64,000 nt of DNA from Flavobacterium sp. ACN2 (GTDB taxonomy: Bacteria; Bacteroidota; Bacteroidia; Flavobacteriales; Flavobacteriaceae): the NCBI RefSeq assembly GCF_002303885.1, contig NZ_MRCM01000022.1, positions 23,635 through 87,634 of the forward strand. Reading direction: 5' to 3'. Position numbers and translations under genes: made by a program. Below the pieces are notes generated by a model. It ran no database searches. It had not been told where the DNA came from and saw only the letters and a list, made by a program, of their open reading frames with translations. This document shows, piece by piece, positions 53,395 to 62,568 of the stretch (positions are counted from its first letter, which is position 1; every line of letters begins with the position of its first letter).

Positions 53395-56300
53395 ATGAGA
53401 ACAAAAATTATTTTAATTCTGGCTTTACTTATTCTGCCTTTTTTTAGTAATAAGATTTTTTCGCAGACTGTTTCTGGTACAGCTAGTAATACTGGATGCC
53501 AAAACAGTGGGATTGTGACAGCAAGCAGTACAGGCTTGGGAGCAACACCACAATACCAATTACTAAAATCAGGAGTTGCAGTTGCACCAGTTCCTGGAGA
53601 TTTAACTCAATTTACAAATACTCCTTTATTTTCTGGATTAACTTCTGGGACTTATGTTGTAAATGCAAGAGCTGCTACAGGAGGAACAGTTTATAGTAGT
53701 GCACCTATAGCGGTTACCGATGGCTACACATCGATGACAGTTACAACACCTACAAAGATTGCTGGTTGTATCGGGGGGACCGCTGTTTTAACTTCAACAG
53801 TTGCGGCAGGGAAGGCACCTTTTACTTATACAATTGCAGCACAAGATTTACCAGGAACCATCTTGCAAAGTAGTGGAAGTATAAATGCAAACACTTTTAC
53901 TTTTAATGGACTTCCTGCTAATAGTTATGTTGTTAGTGTTACAGATGACTGCGGGCAGACTGTAATTGGTGCAACAGCTGTTACAAATCCTACTTTAACG
54001 TTAAATGATATTAAATTAGGTTACATTGCGTATCCAGGCTATTTGCCAGCATATAATTGTGCGGCTCCTTTAAATATAATTAATTCTGCAAATTTTAGAT
54101 ATGTTGCTACAAGTACCGTTCTTTCAGCGGCTGATGCAGCAAATTTTACTTGGAAAATTAAATATCAAGGACAGCTGTATGGAAAAGACACAGATGGAGA
54201 TGGTTTTAGTGACGTAGGCGGTGCGGGTTATCCATCCTCTCAATCTAGTATAGGTATGCCTGCAATTGCAACTAGAGCAGGTATAGAGGCTGATTTGCCC
54301 AATATGAGAGCCGTATTAATTGATAATTGCGGAAACACGAAAGAGTTCCCAATAAGCTTCAATTACAATACAATAACTTCAACGAATTGTGGTGGTAACG
54401 GAATTATACGTATTGGCCCATCAACTCTTGCTTGTCTTCCCATAGATATGACTTTCACGAATACTACCAATCCTGCCGATGTTATTACGGGCAGATTGAC
54501 TACTAATTCAGGAACTTTTACAGGTTTTACTGCTGGAGCAACTTACCACATAACTTACATTGATGCTGGAGGAAATACTACAGGAGATTTTTCTCTACCT
54601 GCTTCCCAAAATTTAACTATTCCGGCAGTTCCAAATATTACTTTAACACAATATGCATCATCAGCTAATGCAAATTATTTAGGATATGGAACCTTATCCA
54701 TAAATGTAAGCCCATTTCAAGTTGGAGATGCGATAAGCTATACTGTAACAGCTTCTAATAATTCTCTTGTACCTATAGGCTATAGTGGAAATATTACTTT
54801 AGATGGCGCAGGTTACGCTAATTTCCCTAAGGTCAATGCATCAGATCCAACTGCCAGCTGGCCTAAAGGTAATTATACTTTAAATATAACTACTCCCTGT
54901 GGAACAAAAAGTATAAATGTGACAGTTGCAGGTTACGCCGCCACAGTATCTGACAGCAATACAATTACATCTGTTTGTGGAGGATTTAATTATGTTATGA
55001 ATGGGAATTTTGATACTCCATCTGCTTATCAGGTCATTATAGTTTCAGGACCATCAAGTGTAGGTCAAACCAGAAATTTGGCTAGTACAACAGCTTCGCT
55101 TCCTTTTAATGGATTGAGTTATGGTACGTATGTTTTTTCTCTACGAACCAAAAGCGGTACATTAAATCTACTTACTCAAACTGTAACTTATGATGCGAAT
55201 AATGCTATTGTTGTTGATAAGACCAATACAGGAGGGTATGTCTGTGCTGCTGGTGCCACTAATGGAGTTTTGACTATTGAAGCAATATCAAATTCGCCTG
55301 CACCTAATAATATAATGGAATATGCTATTAGTGTAGATGGCGGGACTAATTATAGTGCATATCAATCAGCCAATACTTTTGGCGGATTGACAGATGCTAC
55401 TTATTTTTATAGAATCAAAGATGGCTGCGGTAATATCATTACACAATCAGCACAAATTGGTGTGGCAGCAGCTCCAACTGCTACTGCAGATGGTATTGCA
55501 ACGCCGGCCACATTCTGTAATTCAAGTACAGGTACAATACAATTAGATGTTGATATATCTGGTGGTTTGTCTTATCTATGGACTGGTCCTGGCATAAATG
55601 CGACCAATCAAACACTCAAAGATCCTTTGATAAATTATTCAGATTTAGCAGTTGGAACAAATAACTTTACTTGTACTGTAACATTGGGAGCACCATGTAA
55701 CAGTAGTACAGTTTCTAATTTAGCAGTTATTATTAATGCACAGCCAACAGTTATCATTACTAATCCTGCAGCAGTTTGTTTTCCAAACACAATAGATATT
55801 ACAACTTCGGCAGTAACTGCTGGTAGTGATACAGGATTAACGTATTCTTATTTTTCTGATGAGGATGCAACGATACCGTTATCGGCACCTAATGCGATAA
55901 CAGTAAGCGAGACATACTATATAAAAGGAACTAATGGAAATGGCTGTAGTACTATTAGTCCAATAGCTGTCACCATTAATACATTACCAACTGCTGAAAT
56001 TGCTTATTTAATAACCCCTTATTGTAATACAGGAACAGCAACAGTTGAACAGATAGGAATAGTTGGAGGAACTTATAGTTCTGATTCGGGGTTAAGTATT
56101 AATGCTGCAACTGGAGAAATAGATTTAGCGGCCTCTACTCTTGGGGATCATACTATTACATACACCTTTAACGATGGAAATTGCTCTAATACAACTTCTG
56201 CAGATATTACAATAAATGCACTTCCAACAGCAACAATAAGTTATCCAAATGCTTCTTATTGTAATAGAGGAACAGCCAGCCCTATAGAGTCAGGTGTACC

Positions 56301-58857
56301 AAATGGTCTTTATAGTTCTGATGCGGGATTAAGCATTGATGAATTAACAGGTATAATAGATTTGGCTGCTTCTACACCAGGCAGTCATACGATTACTTAT
56401 GCTTTTAGCAATGGTACATGTCCTAATCTTACCACGACGGTGGTAACAATAAATCCAACAACATTACCAGCACCATTAGCAGCTGTAACAGGGCAGTGCG
56501 AGGCAACGGCTGTTGCTCCAACGCTGACAGATCCATGTGCAGGAACTATAACAGCAACAACACCAACAGTTTTTCCTATAACCGCACAAGGCACCACTGT
56601 GGTTACCTGGACTTTTGATTATGGAAACGGATATACACAGACAGTAAACCAAAACGTAACTGTTGCAGATACATTTTCTCCAGTTATGCCAATATTAGCA
56701 GATGTAACAGGCCAGTGTGAAGCAACACCAGCTGTGCCAATATCTAATGATGCATGCACAGGTGCAATTACGGGGACAACAACAGTATCATTCCCAATAA
56801 CTGCAAAAGGGACAACCGTTGTTTTGTGGACATTTGATGATGGAAACGGGAATATATCATTTGAAAATCAAAATGTTATTATAACAGATACTACAGCACC
56901 TGCTGCTCCAGTATTAACAGATGTAACAGGAGAATGTTCTGTATTACCGACAGCACCAACTGCTGTTGATAATTGTGACAGCGGCCTAATTACAGGAACC
57001 ACAAGTACTTTATTTCCAATAACAACACAGGGAACAACTGTAATTACGTGGAGTTTTACAGATAGCTCTGGAAATGTATCAACAGCAAATCAAAATGTAA
57101 TTATCGATGACGTAACGGCTCCTGCTGTTCCTGTTTTGGCAGATGTAACAGCAGAATGTTCAGCAACGCCTACAGTACCGACAACCACTGATAACTGTGC
57201 AGGAACAATCGCTGGAACAACAGCTACGGTTTTTCCGATCACAACACAGGGAACAACTGTTGTAACCTGGAGTTTTGATGACGGAAATGGAAATGTTTCA
57301 ACAGCAGACCAGAACGTAATTATTGATGATGTAACGGCTCCTGCTGTTCCGGTTTTGGCAGATGTAACTGCGGCATGTTCAGCGACACCTGAGGTACCGA
57401 CAACCACTGATAACTGTGCAGGAACAATTACTGGAACAACAGCTACAGTTTTTCCGATCACAGCACAGGGAACAACTGTTGTAACCTGGAGTTTTGATGA
57501 CGGAAACGGAAATGTTTCAACAGCGGCCCAGAATGTTATAATTTCACCTGACGCATTAGTGCCTCCAGTCCTTGCGGACATTACCGGCCAATGCAGCGTA
57601 ACCCCATCTGCACCAGTGATTCTGGACAGCTGCGGTGCAGCGGTTACCGGAACCACAACAGCGCTTTTTCCGATAACAGCACCAGGCACAACTGTTATAA
57701 CCTGGACGTTTGCTAATGGAAGCGGAAGCAGCGTTACGGCGGCCCAAAATGTAATTATCACCAATGCTGCTTTATCCGGAACTCCATTGGCGGCATGCTT
57801 AGGAAGCGGAAACCAATATAACGTAACATTGTCAGTAACAGGTCAGGGGCCATTTACGGCAACAGGAACAGGCGCCCCAGGCACATGGTCGGGAAATGTC
57901 TGGACTTCAAATGCAGTTGCTGTAGGAACAGATTACAGTATCAGTATCCAAGATGCAAATGCATGCAATACGATAACAGCTTCAGGAGCTTCTCCTGCAT
58001 CCTGCTGTATTTTTAATGTGGTTTGCCCGACTTTCCAGCCCGCAATGGTATCCTGTTATGATGAATTGCCGGCGGCAGCCACTCTAACAAAGGCCCAATT
58101 TGAAGCTTTAGGAAATGGAAACGGAAGGATAACTTCTTGCGGAGCACTTGAAATTACAGCTGCAAATAGTGCAGATCAGGGATGTAGCGCCAATATAACG
58201 AGAACCTATACGGTAACAGAATACAATGATGCAAATGGGAATGGTGTTCGGGATGCTGGAGAAAATACAGTTGTTAACAGCTCAAGCTGCACGCAGACCA
58301 TTGCAGTGCATGACACCACGGCACCAGTTTTTGCTGGTGTAATGCCTCAAGCTGTCGTAAATGCAGATTGCGGTACAATTCCTCCAGCGGCCATACTTAC
58401 CGCAACAGATAATTGCGGAACTGCAGCCGTTGCATACGAAGAAACGCGAGCTGACGGCGGCTGCAGCAGCAGATATTCGATTATCAGAACCTGGACTGCA
58501 TCAGACCAGTGCGGCAATCAGAATTCATTTGTGCAGACCATAAATGTATCCTGCGTAGAAGAAGTTTACAATGCCATATCGGCAAACGGCGACGGGCTAA
58601 ATGACAGCTTTTTTATTAAGGGAATCGACTGTTATCCGGATAATGTTGTCAAAATCTACAATAGATACGGGGTTATAGTCTACGAAAAAAATGGTTACGA
58701 TAACGTAACAAATCCTTTTCAGGGATTCTCTGACGGACGCGCAACTATTGCAAGAGGAAATAAGCTTCCTACAGGAACTTACTTCTATACCTTAGAATAT
58801 GACAGTAATGGAACGAAAGTTGAAAAAGGAGGATATCTGTATGTAAACGCCCAGTAA
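53395..58857 (+). CDS. Giant T9SS type B surface adhesin with HYR-like repeats
   Basis: The 1820-aa product has a signal peptide to about residue 24. It has Ig/SprB-like repeats (about 25-1020), including a paired unit with TAEIAYLITPYCNTGTATV and TATISYPNASYCNRGTASP. Six HYR-like repeats of about 72 residues follow (about 1027-1458; DNCAGTI...TVFPIT(A/T)QGTTVVTWSFDDGNG). A Cys-rich stretch comes next, and then a type B/gliding-associated C-terminal domain (about 1722-1820; YNAISANGDGLNDSFFIKGI ... GTYFYTLEYDSNGTKVEKGG). It should be exported through the T9SS with the SprF-like protein encoded upstream. The DNA shifts at about 57,540 from AT-rich to clearly GC-richer sequence, giving a mosaic look. 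A strong terminator follows. Confidence 0.9.
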   Translation: MRTKIILILALLILPFFSNKIFSQTVSGTASNTGCQNSGIVTASSTGLGATPQYQLLKSGVAVAPVPGDLTQFTNTPLFSGLTSGTYVVNARAATGGTVYSSAPIAVTDGYTSMTVTTPTKIAGCIGGTAVLTSTVAAGKAPFTYTIAAQDLPGTILQSSGSINANTFTFNGLPANSYVVSVTDDCGQTVIGATAVTNPTLTLNDIKLGYIAYPGYLPAYNCAAPLNIINSANFRYVATSTVLSAADAANFTWKIKYQGQLYGKDTDGDGFSDVGGAGYPSSQSSIGMPAIATRAGIEADLPNMRAVLIDNCGNTKEFPISFNYNTITSTNCGGNGIIRIGPSTLACLPIDMTFTNTTNPADVITGRLTTNSGTFTGFTAGATYHITYIDAGGNTTGDFSLPASQNLTIPAVPNITLTQYASSANANYLGYGTLSINVSPFQVGDAISYTVTASNNSLVPIGYSGNITLDGAGYANFPKVNASDPTASWPKGNYTLNITTPCGTKSINVTVAGYAATVSDSNTITSVCGGFNYVMNGNFDTPSAYQVIIVSGPSSVGQTRNLASTTASLPFNGLSYGTYVFSLRTKSGTLNLLTQTVTYDANNAIVVDKTNTGGYVCAAGATNGVLTIEAISNSPAPNNIMEYAISVDGGTNYSAYQSANTFGGLTDATYFYRIKDGCGNIITQSAQIGVAAAPTATADGIATPATFCNSSTGTIQLDVDISGGLSYLWTGPGINATNQTLKDPLINYSDLAVGTNNFTCTVTLGAPCNSSTVSNLAVIINAQPTVIITNPAAVCFPNTIDITTSAVTAGSDTGLTYSYFSDEDATIPLSAPNAITVSETYYIKGTNGNGCSTISPIAVTINTLPTAEIAYLITPYCNTGTATVEQIGIVGGTYSSDSGLSINAATGEIDLAASTLGDHTITYTFNDGNCSNTTSADITINALPTATISYPNASYCNRGTASPIESGVPNGLYSSDAGLSIDELTGIIDLAASTPGSHTITYAFSNGTCPNLTTTVVTINPTTLPAPLAAVTGQCEATAVAPTLTDPCAGTITATTPTVFPITAQGTTVVTWTFDYGNGYTQTVNQNVTVADTFSPVMPILADVTGQCEATPAVPISNDACTGAITGTTTVSFPITAKGTTVVLWTFDDGNGNISFENQNVIITDTTAPAAPVLTDVTGECSVLPTAPTAVDNCDSGLITGTTSTLFPITTQGTTVITWSFTDSSGNVSTANQNVIIDDVTAPAVPVLADVTAECSATPTVPTTTDNCAGTIAGTTATVFPITTQGTTVVTWSFDDGNGNVSTADQNVIIDDVTAPAVPVLADVTAACSATPEVPTTTDNCAGTITGTTATVFPITAQGTTVVTWSFDDGNGNVSTAAQNVIISPDALVPPVLADITGQCSVTPSAPVILDSCGAAVTGTTTALFPITAPGTTVITWTFANGSGSSVTAAQNVIITNAALSGTPLAACLGSGNQYNVTLSVTGQGPFTATGTGAPGTWSGNVWTSNAVAVGTDYSISIQDANACNTITASGASPASCCIFNVVCPTFQPAMVSCYDELPAAATLTKAQFEALGNGNGRITSCGALEITAANSADQGCSANITRTYTVTEYNDANGNGVRDAGENTVVNSSSCTQTIAVHDTTAPVFAGVMPQAVVNADCGTIPPAAILTATDNCGTAAVAYEETRADGGCSSRYSIIRTWTASDQCGNQNSFVQTINVSCVEEVYNAISANGDGLNDSFFIKGIDCYPDNVVKIYNRYGVIVYEKNGYDNVTNPFQGFSDGRATIARGNKLPTGTYFYTLEYDSNGTKVEKGGYLYVNAQ
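56472..57770 (+). repeat. Six tandem HYR-like repeats (about 216 nt each)
   Basis: Six in-frame units of about 72 codons, each with an A(D/A)VT(G/A)(Q/E)C opening and a FPIT...GTTV(V/I)(T/L)W core. Units 4 and 5 (from about 57,110 and 57,328) are nearly identical at DNA level, evidence of recent duplication. Confidence 0.85.
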
Positions 58858-58895
58858 GAATTTATTAAAATTAAATATATTTGGTGATCACAATT

Positions 58896-58926
58896 AAAAC
58901 CAGCTGCATTTGCAGCTGGTTTTTTT
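58896..58926 (+). terminator. Intrinsic terminator of the adhesin gene
   Basis: AAAACCAGCTGCA, TTTG loop region and CAGCTGGTTTTTTT form a strong stem with a T-run, 38 nt after the stop. Confidence 0.9.
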
Positions 58927-59055
58927 ATATTTCTAGTTCTTATTTGAAATAGTATTAAGCGGAACCTATGTTTTCTTTTTCTACAATTTGAGATACTATT
59001 TCCAAAATTTTTACCCTACCTATAGTTTTTCTACTCTTTAATAAAAAACTAAAAA

Positions 59056-59122
59056 AATGTCGGATAGTACAAGTTTAAAAACTTCTACTGGCATTTATAA
59101 CTTTAATTACGAAGGAACTTTG
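59056..59122 (+). promoter_or_regulatory. Copy 1 of the shared surface-gene regulatory element
   Basis: AATGTC (59056), AGTACAAGTTTAAAAACTTC next to it, and GAACTTTG at 59115-59122, 59 nt from the first base of the motif. GAACTTTG differs from the usual -7 box only in the first base, and no -33 TTG is present. The next gene starts 128 nt after the box. Confidence 0.65.
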
Positions 59123-59250
59123 TATTCTCTAATGAAGTGTTAATAGTGTATTTGTTTTGATTACCATTTTTTTGTTGTGTAATTGGAAGGTATACATAAT
59201 TTGATCCTTTGTTTTGAAAAGAAAAAAAGTAATCAATAATTTAAATCTTT

Positions 59251-62154
59251 ATGAAAAATAAATTACTTCCTTTACTATTTGTGCTAGGTAGTTATTCTGC
59301 CTATTCGCAAGTTGTAATAGGAAAAAAAGAGATGAACGCTTCTGCTCAGTTAGAGGTTTACTCCAAAGACAGAAATCAGGGAATTTTGATCCCGCAGGTG
59401 CAGTTGACAGGAACCACAGACCGAACAACCATTACAAATGGAAATGTAAACAGTCTGCTGGTTTTTAATACGCATCCTACCGCAGATGTTACACCAGGTT
59501 ACTACTACTGGTATATTAATAAATGGTGGCGAATTGCACTTTCTGGCGAAGCTGGAGACGGTAAACAAATTTCGGGTACCGTTATTAATCCCGCAGGTAA
59601 TCTTATTATAAACTACACCGATGGTTCAAATACTGACGCTGGAAAAGTAAAAGGTGATCAAGGACCTCAGGGACTGCCTGGAAAAGGAATTGCATTTTCG
59701 ACTATTGATGCGGCAGGTAATCTTGTTATTACTTATACAGACGGAACGACTTCTAGTTTAGGGAAAATAAAAGGACTTGACGGAAAAGATGGAGCGGACG
59801 GAAAAGGAATTGCTTCTTCAATTGTTGACGGATCAGGAAATCTTATTATTACTTATACAGACGGAACGACTTCTAGTTTAGGAAAAATAAAAGGGCTAGA
59901 CGGAAAAGATGGAGCAGACGGAAAGGGAATTGCTTCTACAACTGTTGATGCATCAGGAAATCTGATTGTTACCTATACTGATGGAACGACTGCCGATTTA
60001 GGAAAAATAAAAGGTATTGACGGAACGGATGGTATTAATGGAACAAATGGAGTTGACGGAAGAGGTATTACTACTACGACTGTTGATGCATCAGGAAATC
60101 TGATTGTTACCTATACTGATGGAACGACTGCCGATTTAGGAAAAATAAAAGGTATTGACGGAACGGATGGTATTAACGGAACAAATGGAGTTGACGGAAG
60201 AGGTATTACTACTACAACTGTTGATGCATCAGGAAATCTGATTGTTACCTATACTGATGGAACGACTGCCGATTTAGGAAAAATAAAAGGTATTGACGGA
60301 ACGGATGGTATTAATGGAACAAATGGAGTTGACGGAAGAGGTATTACTACTACGACTGTTGATGCATCAGGAAATCTGATTGTTACCTATACTGATGGAA
60401 CGACTGCCGATTTAGGAAAAATAAAAGGTATTGACGGAACGGATGGTATTAACGGAACAAATGGAGTTGACGGAAGAGGTATTACTACTACGACTGTTGA
60501 TGCATCAGGAAATCTGATTGTTACCTATACAGACGGAACGACTGCCGATTTAGGAAAAATAAAAGGAAATGATGGATCTGTTGGACCGCAAGGAGAAGCA
60601 GGACCACAAGGAGCTGTTGGATCTGTTGGACCACAAGGAGAAGTAGGACCACAAGGAGCTGTTGGATCTGTTGGACCGCAAGGTGAAGTAGGACCACAAG
60701 GAGCTGTTGGATCTGTTGGACCACAAGGAGAAGTAGGACCGCAAGGAGCTGTTGGATCTGTTGGACCGCAAGGAGATGTTGGAGAAGTTGGACCACAAGG
60801 AGCTGTTGGATCTGTTGGACCGCAAGGTGAAGTAGGACCACAAGGAGCTGTTGGATCTGTTGGACCACAAGGAGAAGTAGGACCGCAAGGAGCTGTTGGA
60901 TCTGTTGGACCGCAAGGAGAAGCAGGACCGCAAGGAGCTGTTGGATCTGTTGGACCGCAAGGTGAAGTAGGACCACAAGGAGCTGTTGGACCGCAAGGAG
61001 CAACTGGAGCATCTGTACCTCAAACCATAACAACAGGAAATTTAATTGCAGGAAGTACAGCAATTACGGTAACGGGTTCTGGTAAAGTTTTAGATGCAAA
61101 TCTAACAATTGATGTAGCTAAAAAAGACTTAACCACTACAACCCCAGCTACGGTACTTAACGTTGTAAATGGTACGGGAGCAACCCTGACCAATGCGCAG
61201 GTTAATATTGTACCGGCAGCTGTGCCTTCAACATTAACGACTAATAGCGCTGGTATAGTTACATGGTCTCCAGATTTACCGTGGATTTTAAATGGAAATA
61301 AAAATGGTGCATTAAAAACAATTGGTACGCAGGATGCATTTGACCTTCCGTTTATTACTAGCAATACAGAGAAAATGAGGATTACTAAAACCGGATATGT
61401 AGGGGTAAGTACAAATAATCCAGGCTCAAAATTGCATATACTGGCAAACAACGAAAGTTCTAATAGTGCAGATGATTTGAGGATAGAAACGTATTCCAAT
61501 ATTTATTCAGCAAGTATATTACTGGATAGATCTCGAGGAACGCAGTCTGCACCAGTAACTCTTGCGACTAATGATGTTATTGGAAGTATTGTTTTTAGAT
61601 CAGTTAACGGGGGAGGAGCGACCTCTTTGTCTACTATTAGTGCCACTTATAGGGGAGATGGAACAACAAATGTCAGTGATTTAGTTTTCAGCACATCTGG
61701 TGCGCCAAAAATGACCCTTACTCAAACAGGCATGCTTTATCCAGCTAGTGATGGAACTCAGCCTTTAGGTGCAAGTAATTTTAGATGGTCAGCTGTATAT
61801 GCTGCCGGTGGTGTGATTCAAACCTCAGATATTCGTATGAAAGCCAATATTAAACCGCTGCAATATGGTTTAGCAGATGTACTTAAAATAGACCCTATTA
61901 CGTACAGCTGGAAAACAGATGCAACGAATAAAATGATGCTTGGAGTATCTGCACAACAATTACAAACAATTTTACCAGAAGCAGTAAATGTGGGAGAAGA
62001 TGAAAATAAAACACTTGGTGTAAATTATTCAGAAATAATACCAGTTTTAATCAACGCAGTTAAAGAACAGCAAAAAGAAATTGATGCTAAGGATGCAAAA
62101 ATTAAACAACTGGAAGAGCGTATGCTTAAAATAGAAAAACTTTTAGAAAAATAA
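59251..62154 (+). CDS. Collagen-like fibre protein with C-terminal S74 chaperone domain
   Basis: The 967-aa product has a signal peptide (MKNKLLPLLFVLGSYSAYS) and a conserved N-terminal head (about 20-110; GYYYWYINKWWRIALSGE). A GNLI(V/I)TYTDGTT repeat region with 46-residue units (about 110-440) comes next. A collagen-like (GXY)n block (about 441-590, GPQGEVGPQGAVGSV units) and a beta-rich shaft follow. The C-terminal peptidase S74/intramolecular chaperone domain has the SDIRMK dyad (S859, K864), and the product ends in a coiled coil (EQQKEIDAKDAKIKQLEERM). S74 domains trimerise fibres and then cut themselves off. The protein probably forms a trimeric surface fibre. It has no T9SS tail, so the export route is unclear. 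No phage genes surround it. Confidence 0.87.
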   Translation: MKNKLLPLLFVLGSYSAYSQVVIGKKEMNASAQLEVYSKDRNQGILIPQVQLTGTTDRTTITNGNVNSLLVFNTHPTADVTPGYYYWYINKWWRIALSGEAGDGKQISGTVINPAGNLIINYTDGSNTDAGKVKGDQGPQGLPGKGIAFSTIDAAGNLVITYTDGTTSSLGKIKGLDGKDGADGKGIASSIVDGSGNLIITYTDGTTSSLGKIKGLDGKDGADGKGIASTTVDASGNLIVTYTDGTTADLGKIKGIDGTDGINGTNGVDGRGITTTTVDASGNLIVTYTDGTTADLGKIKGIDGTDGINGTNGVDGRGITTTTVDASGNLIVTYTDGTTADLGKIKGIDGTDGINGTNGVDGRGITTTTVDASGNLIVTYTDGTTADLGKIKGIDGTDGINGTNGVDGRGITTTTVDASGNLIVTYTDGTTADLGKIKGNDGSVGPQGEAGPQGAVGSVGPQGEVGPQGAVGSVGPQGEVGPQGAVGSVGPQGEVGPQGAVGSVGPQGDVGEVGPQGAVGSVGPQGEVGPQGAVGSVGPQGEVGPQGAVGSVGPQGEAGPQGAVGSVGPQGEVGPQGAVGPQGATGASVPQTITTGNLIAGSTAITVTGSGKVLDANLTIDVAKKDLTTTTPATVLNVVNGTGATLTNAQVNIVPAAVPSTLTTNSAGIVTWSPDLPWILNGNKNGALKTIGTQDAFDLPFITSNTEKMRITKTGYVGVSTNNPGSKLHILANNESSNSADDLRIETYSNIYSASILLDRSRGTQSAPVTLATNDVIGSIVFRSVNGGGATSLSTISATYRGDGTTNVSDLVFSTSGAPKMTLTQTGMLYPASDGTQPLGASNFRWSAVYAAGGVIQTSDIRMKANIKPLQYGLADVLKIDPITYSWKTDATNKMMLGVSAQQLQTILPEAVNVGEDENKTLGVNYSEIIPVLINAVKEQQKEIDAKDAKIKQLEERMLKIEKLLEK
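59914..60566 (+). repeat. Nearly identical 138-bp tandem repeats (46-aa units)
   Basis: The GTTGACGGAAGAGGTATT junction recurs at 60052, 60190, 60328 and 60466, exactly 138 nt apart. Differences are single silent changes. Two more degenerate units precede it (from about 59,690). Such perfect arrays are prone to copy-number change by slippage or recombination in frame. Confidence 0.9.
60571..61010 (+). repeat. Collagen-like 45-bp repeats (GPQGEVGPQGAVGSV)
   Basis: About nine units of 15 residues with Gly at every third position. The units alternate GPQGE(V/A) and GPQGAVGSV, with one irregular GDVGEV unit. All are in frame with the gene. Confidence 0.88.
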
Positions 62155-62180
62155 TAAAGTTAATTTAATTCAAAAATGGA

Positions 62181-62213
62181 AAAACCCAGCTTATTACAGC
62201 TGGGTTTTTTTTT
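62181..62213 (+). terminator. Intrinsic terminator of the collagen-like/S74 gene
   Basis: AAAACCCAGCT, a short loop and AGCTGGGTTTTTTTTT, 26 nt after the stop. Confidence 0.88.
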
Positions 62214-62356
62214 GAAGACTGCTGGCCAAGTATCTGATTGAAGCAGCTAGAATCTTTTAGTTTCTTATCAAATTGACACTTCTTAACTAAAATTATCAAA
62301 TCTTATCCTTTCAGCCTGAATCAGGTATTCGTTTTATCAAAATTTTAAGTTAAAAG

Positions 62357-62423
62357 AATGTCCTAAAGTACAATTTTAAAAACTTTTAGGGGGTATCGTT
62401 AATAGATGTTATAGAGATATTTG
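62357..62423 (+). promoter_or_regulatory. Copy 2 of the shared surface-gene regulatory element
   Basis: AATGTC (62357), AGTACAATTTTAAAAACTTT next to it, and GATATTTG at 62416-62423, again 59 nt from the motif start. Over its first 30 nt it differs from copy 1 at only five positions. The gene starts 145 nt after the box. Confidence 0.65.
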
Positions 62424-62568
62424 TGCTTTAAAACTAACCGGAATACAAGTAGTTATGTTGTTGTTGAAAGGTGGATAGTTGAATTTAAAAAATATTGATT
62501 TTCTCTATAAGACTTCACTAACTATAATTTTTAAATAATTTTTATTAACACATTAACGATAAAATAAT

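Noticed and set aside
57090..57764. Minus-strand frame of 224 codons opposite the HYR repeats
   Set aside because: Shadow of repeated coding sequence; no independent motif, and the plus-strand repeats explain it.
60521..61063. Long minus-strand open frames opposite the collagen repeats (LLVVQQIQQLL-type and SNRSNSSLRS-type translations)
   Set aside because: They are antisense shadows of the 45-bp repeat; periodic GC-richer sequence lacks stops in several frames.
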